From Planctomycetota bacterium (GTDB lineage Bacteria > Planctomycetota > Planctomycetia > Pirellulales > Pirellulaceae), in contig JAPLNJ010001052.1 in assembly GCA_026692885.1 (NCBI GenBank), positions 1-5,787 on the forward strand: a DNA stretch of 5,787 bases, written 5' to 3'. Positions 5,732 through 5,787 of the stretch are shown one piece after another. The notes beneath the pieces were generated by a model. That model made no database searches, was not told the origin of the DNA, and saw only the letters and a list, made by a program, of their open reading frames with translations. Within the stretch, counting starts at the first letter, position 1; each line of letters begins with the position of its first letter. The position numbers and the translations under genes were made by a program.

Positions 5732-5787
5732 AGTAACGCGTGCCGAAATATGTTCCCCGTCTCGCCGGTCGGTCCGGGGTCGGGTGT
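5732..5787 (+). repeat. 56-bp direct repeat, copy 2, cut by window end
   Basis: This copy starts agtaacgcgtgccgaaatat and ends ggggtcgggtgt at the last base of the window. It aligns gap-free with 5145-5200. The repeat probably continues beyond the window with the rest of the 34-bp arm. The csrA-like gene lies between this copy and the oppositely oriented arm at 5253-5286, so the gene is bracketed by related sequences. Confidence 0.7.

Overview
The window carries a minus-strand block of [NiFe]-hydrogenase maturation genes. In transcription order (right to left) it reads csrA-like regulator, hypB, hypF, hypC, hypD. All five open reading frames are intact. Together the four Hyp proteins cover nickel delivery (HypB), carbamoyl-group activation for the cyanide ligands (HypF) and assembly of the Fe(CN)2CO unit (HypC-HypD). 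hypE and hypA, the usual partners, are absent from the window, as are hydrogenase structural subunits; they may lie outside it or elsewhere in the genome.

Layout. 1-504: no credible gene; it holds a 15-bp inverted repeat (27-86) and a head-to-head pair of ~123-bp composite palindromic elements (100-221 and 264-387). 505-1608 hypD, overlapping hypC (1605-1901) by GTGA; hypF (1920-4298) ends 18 bp before hypC. 4299-4415: gap containing a 54-nt two-hairpin palindromic element. 4416-5084 hypB. 5085-5302: gap containing a 34-bp perfect inverted repeat and one copy of a 56-bp repeat. 5303-5539 csrA-like gene. 5540-5787: upstream DNA ending in a second copy of the 56-bp repeat, cut by the window edge.

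The coding genes are conventional; the unusual part is the density of palindromic repeats. A second two-hairpin element, with the same architecture and terminal bases as the hypB-hypF one, sits inside the hypF reading frame. It adds about 20 residues between two HypF domains. This resembles in-frame palindromic-element invasion known from Rickettsia.

Organism: a GC-rich bacterium. Abundant GC-rich intergenic palindromes, a CsrA-like protein and anaerobic-type Hyp genes make me suspect a planctomycete (Pirellula-like) or relative. That is pattern memory and inference, not proof.
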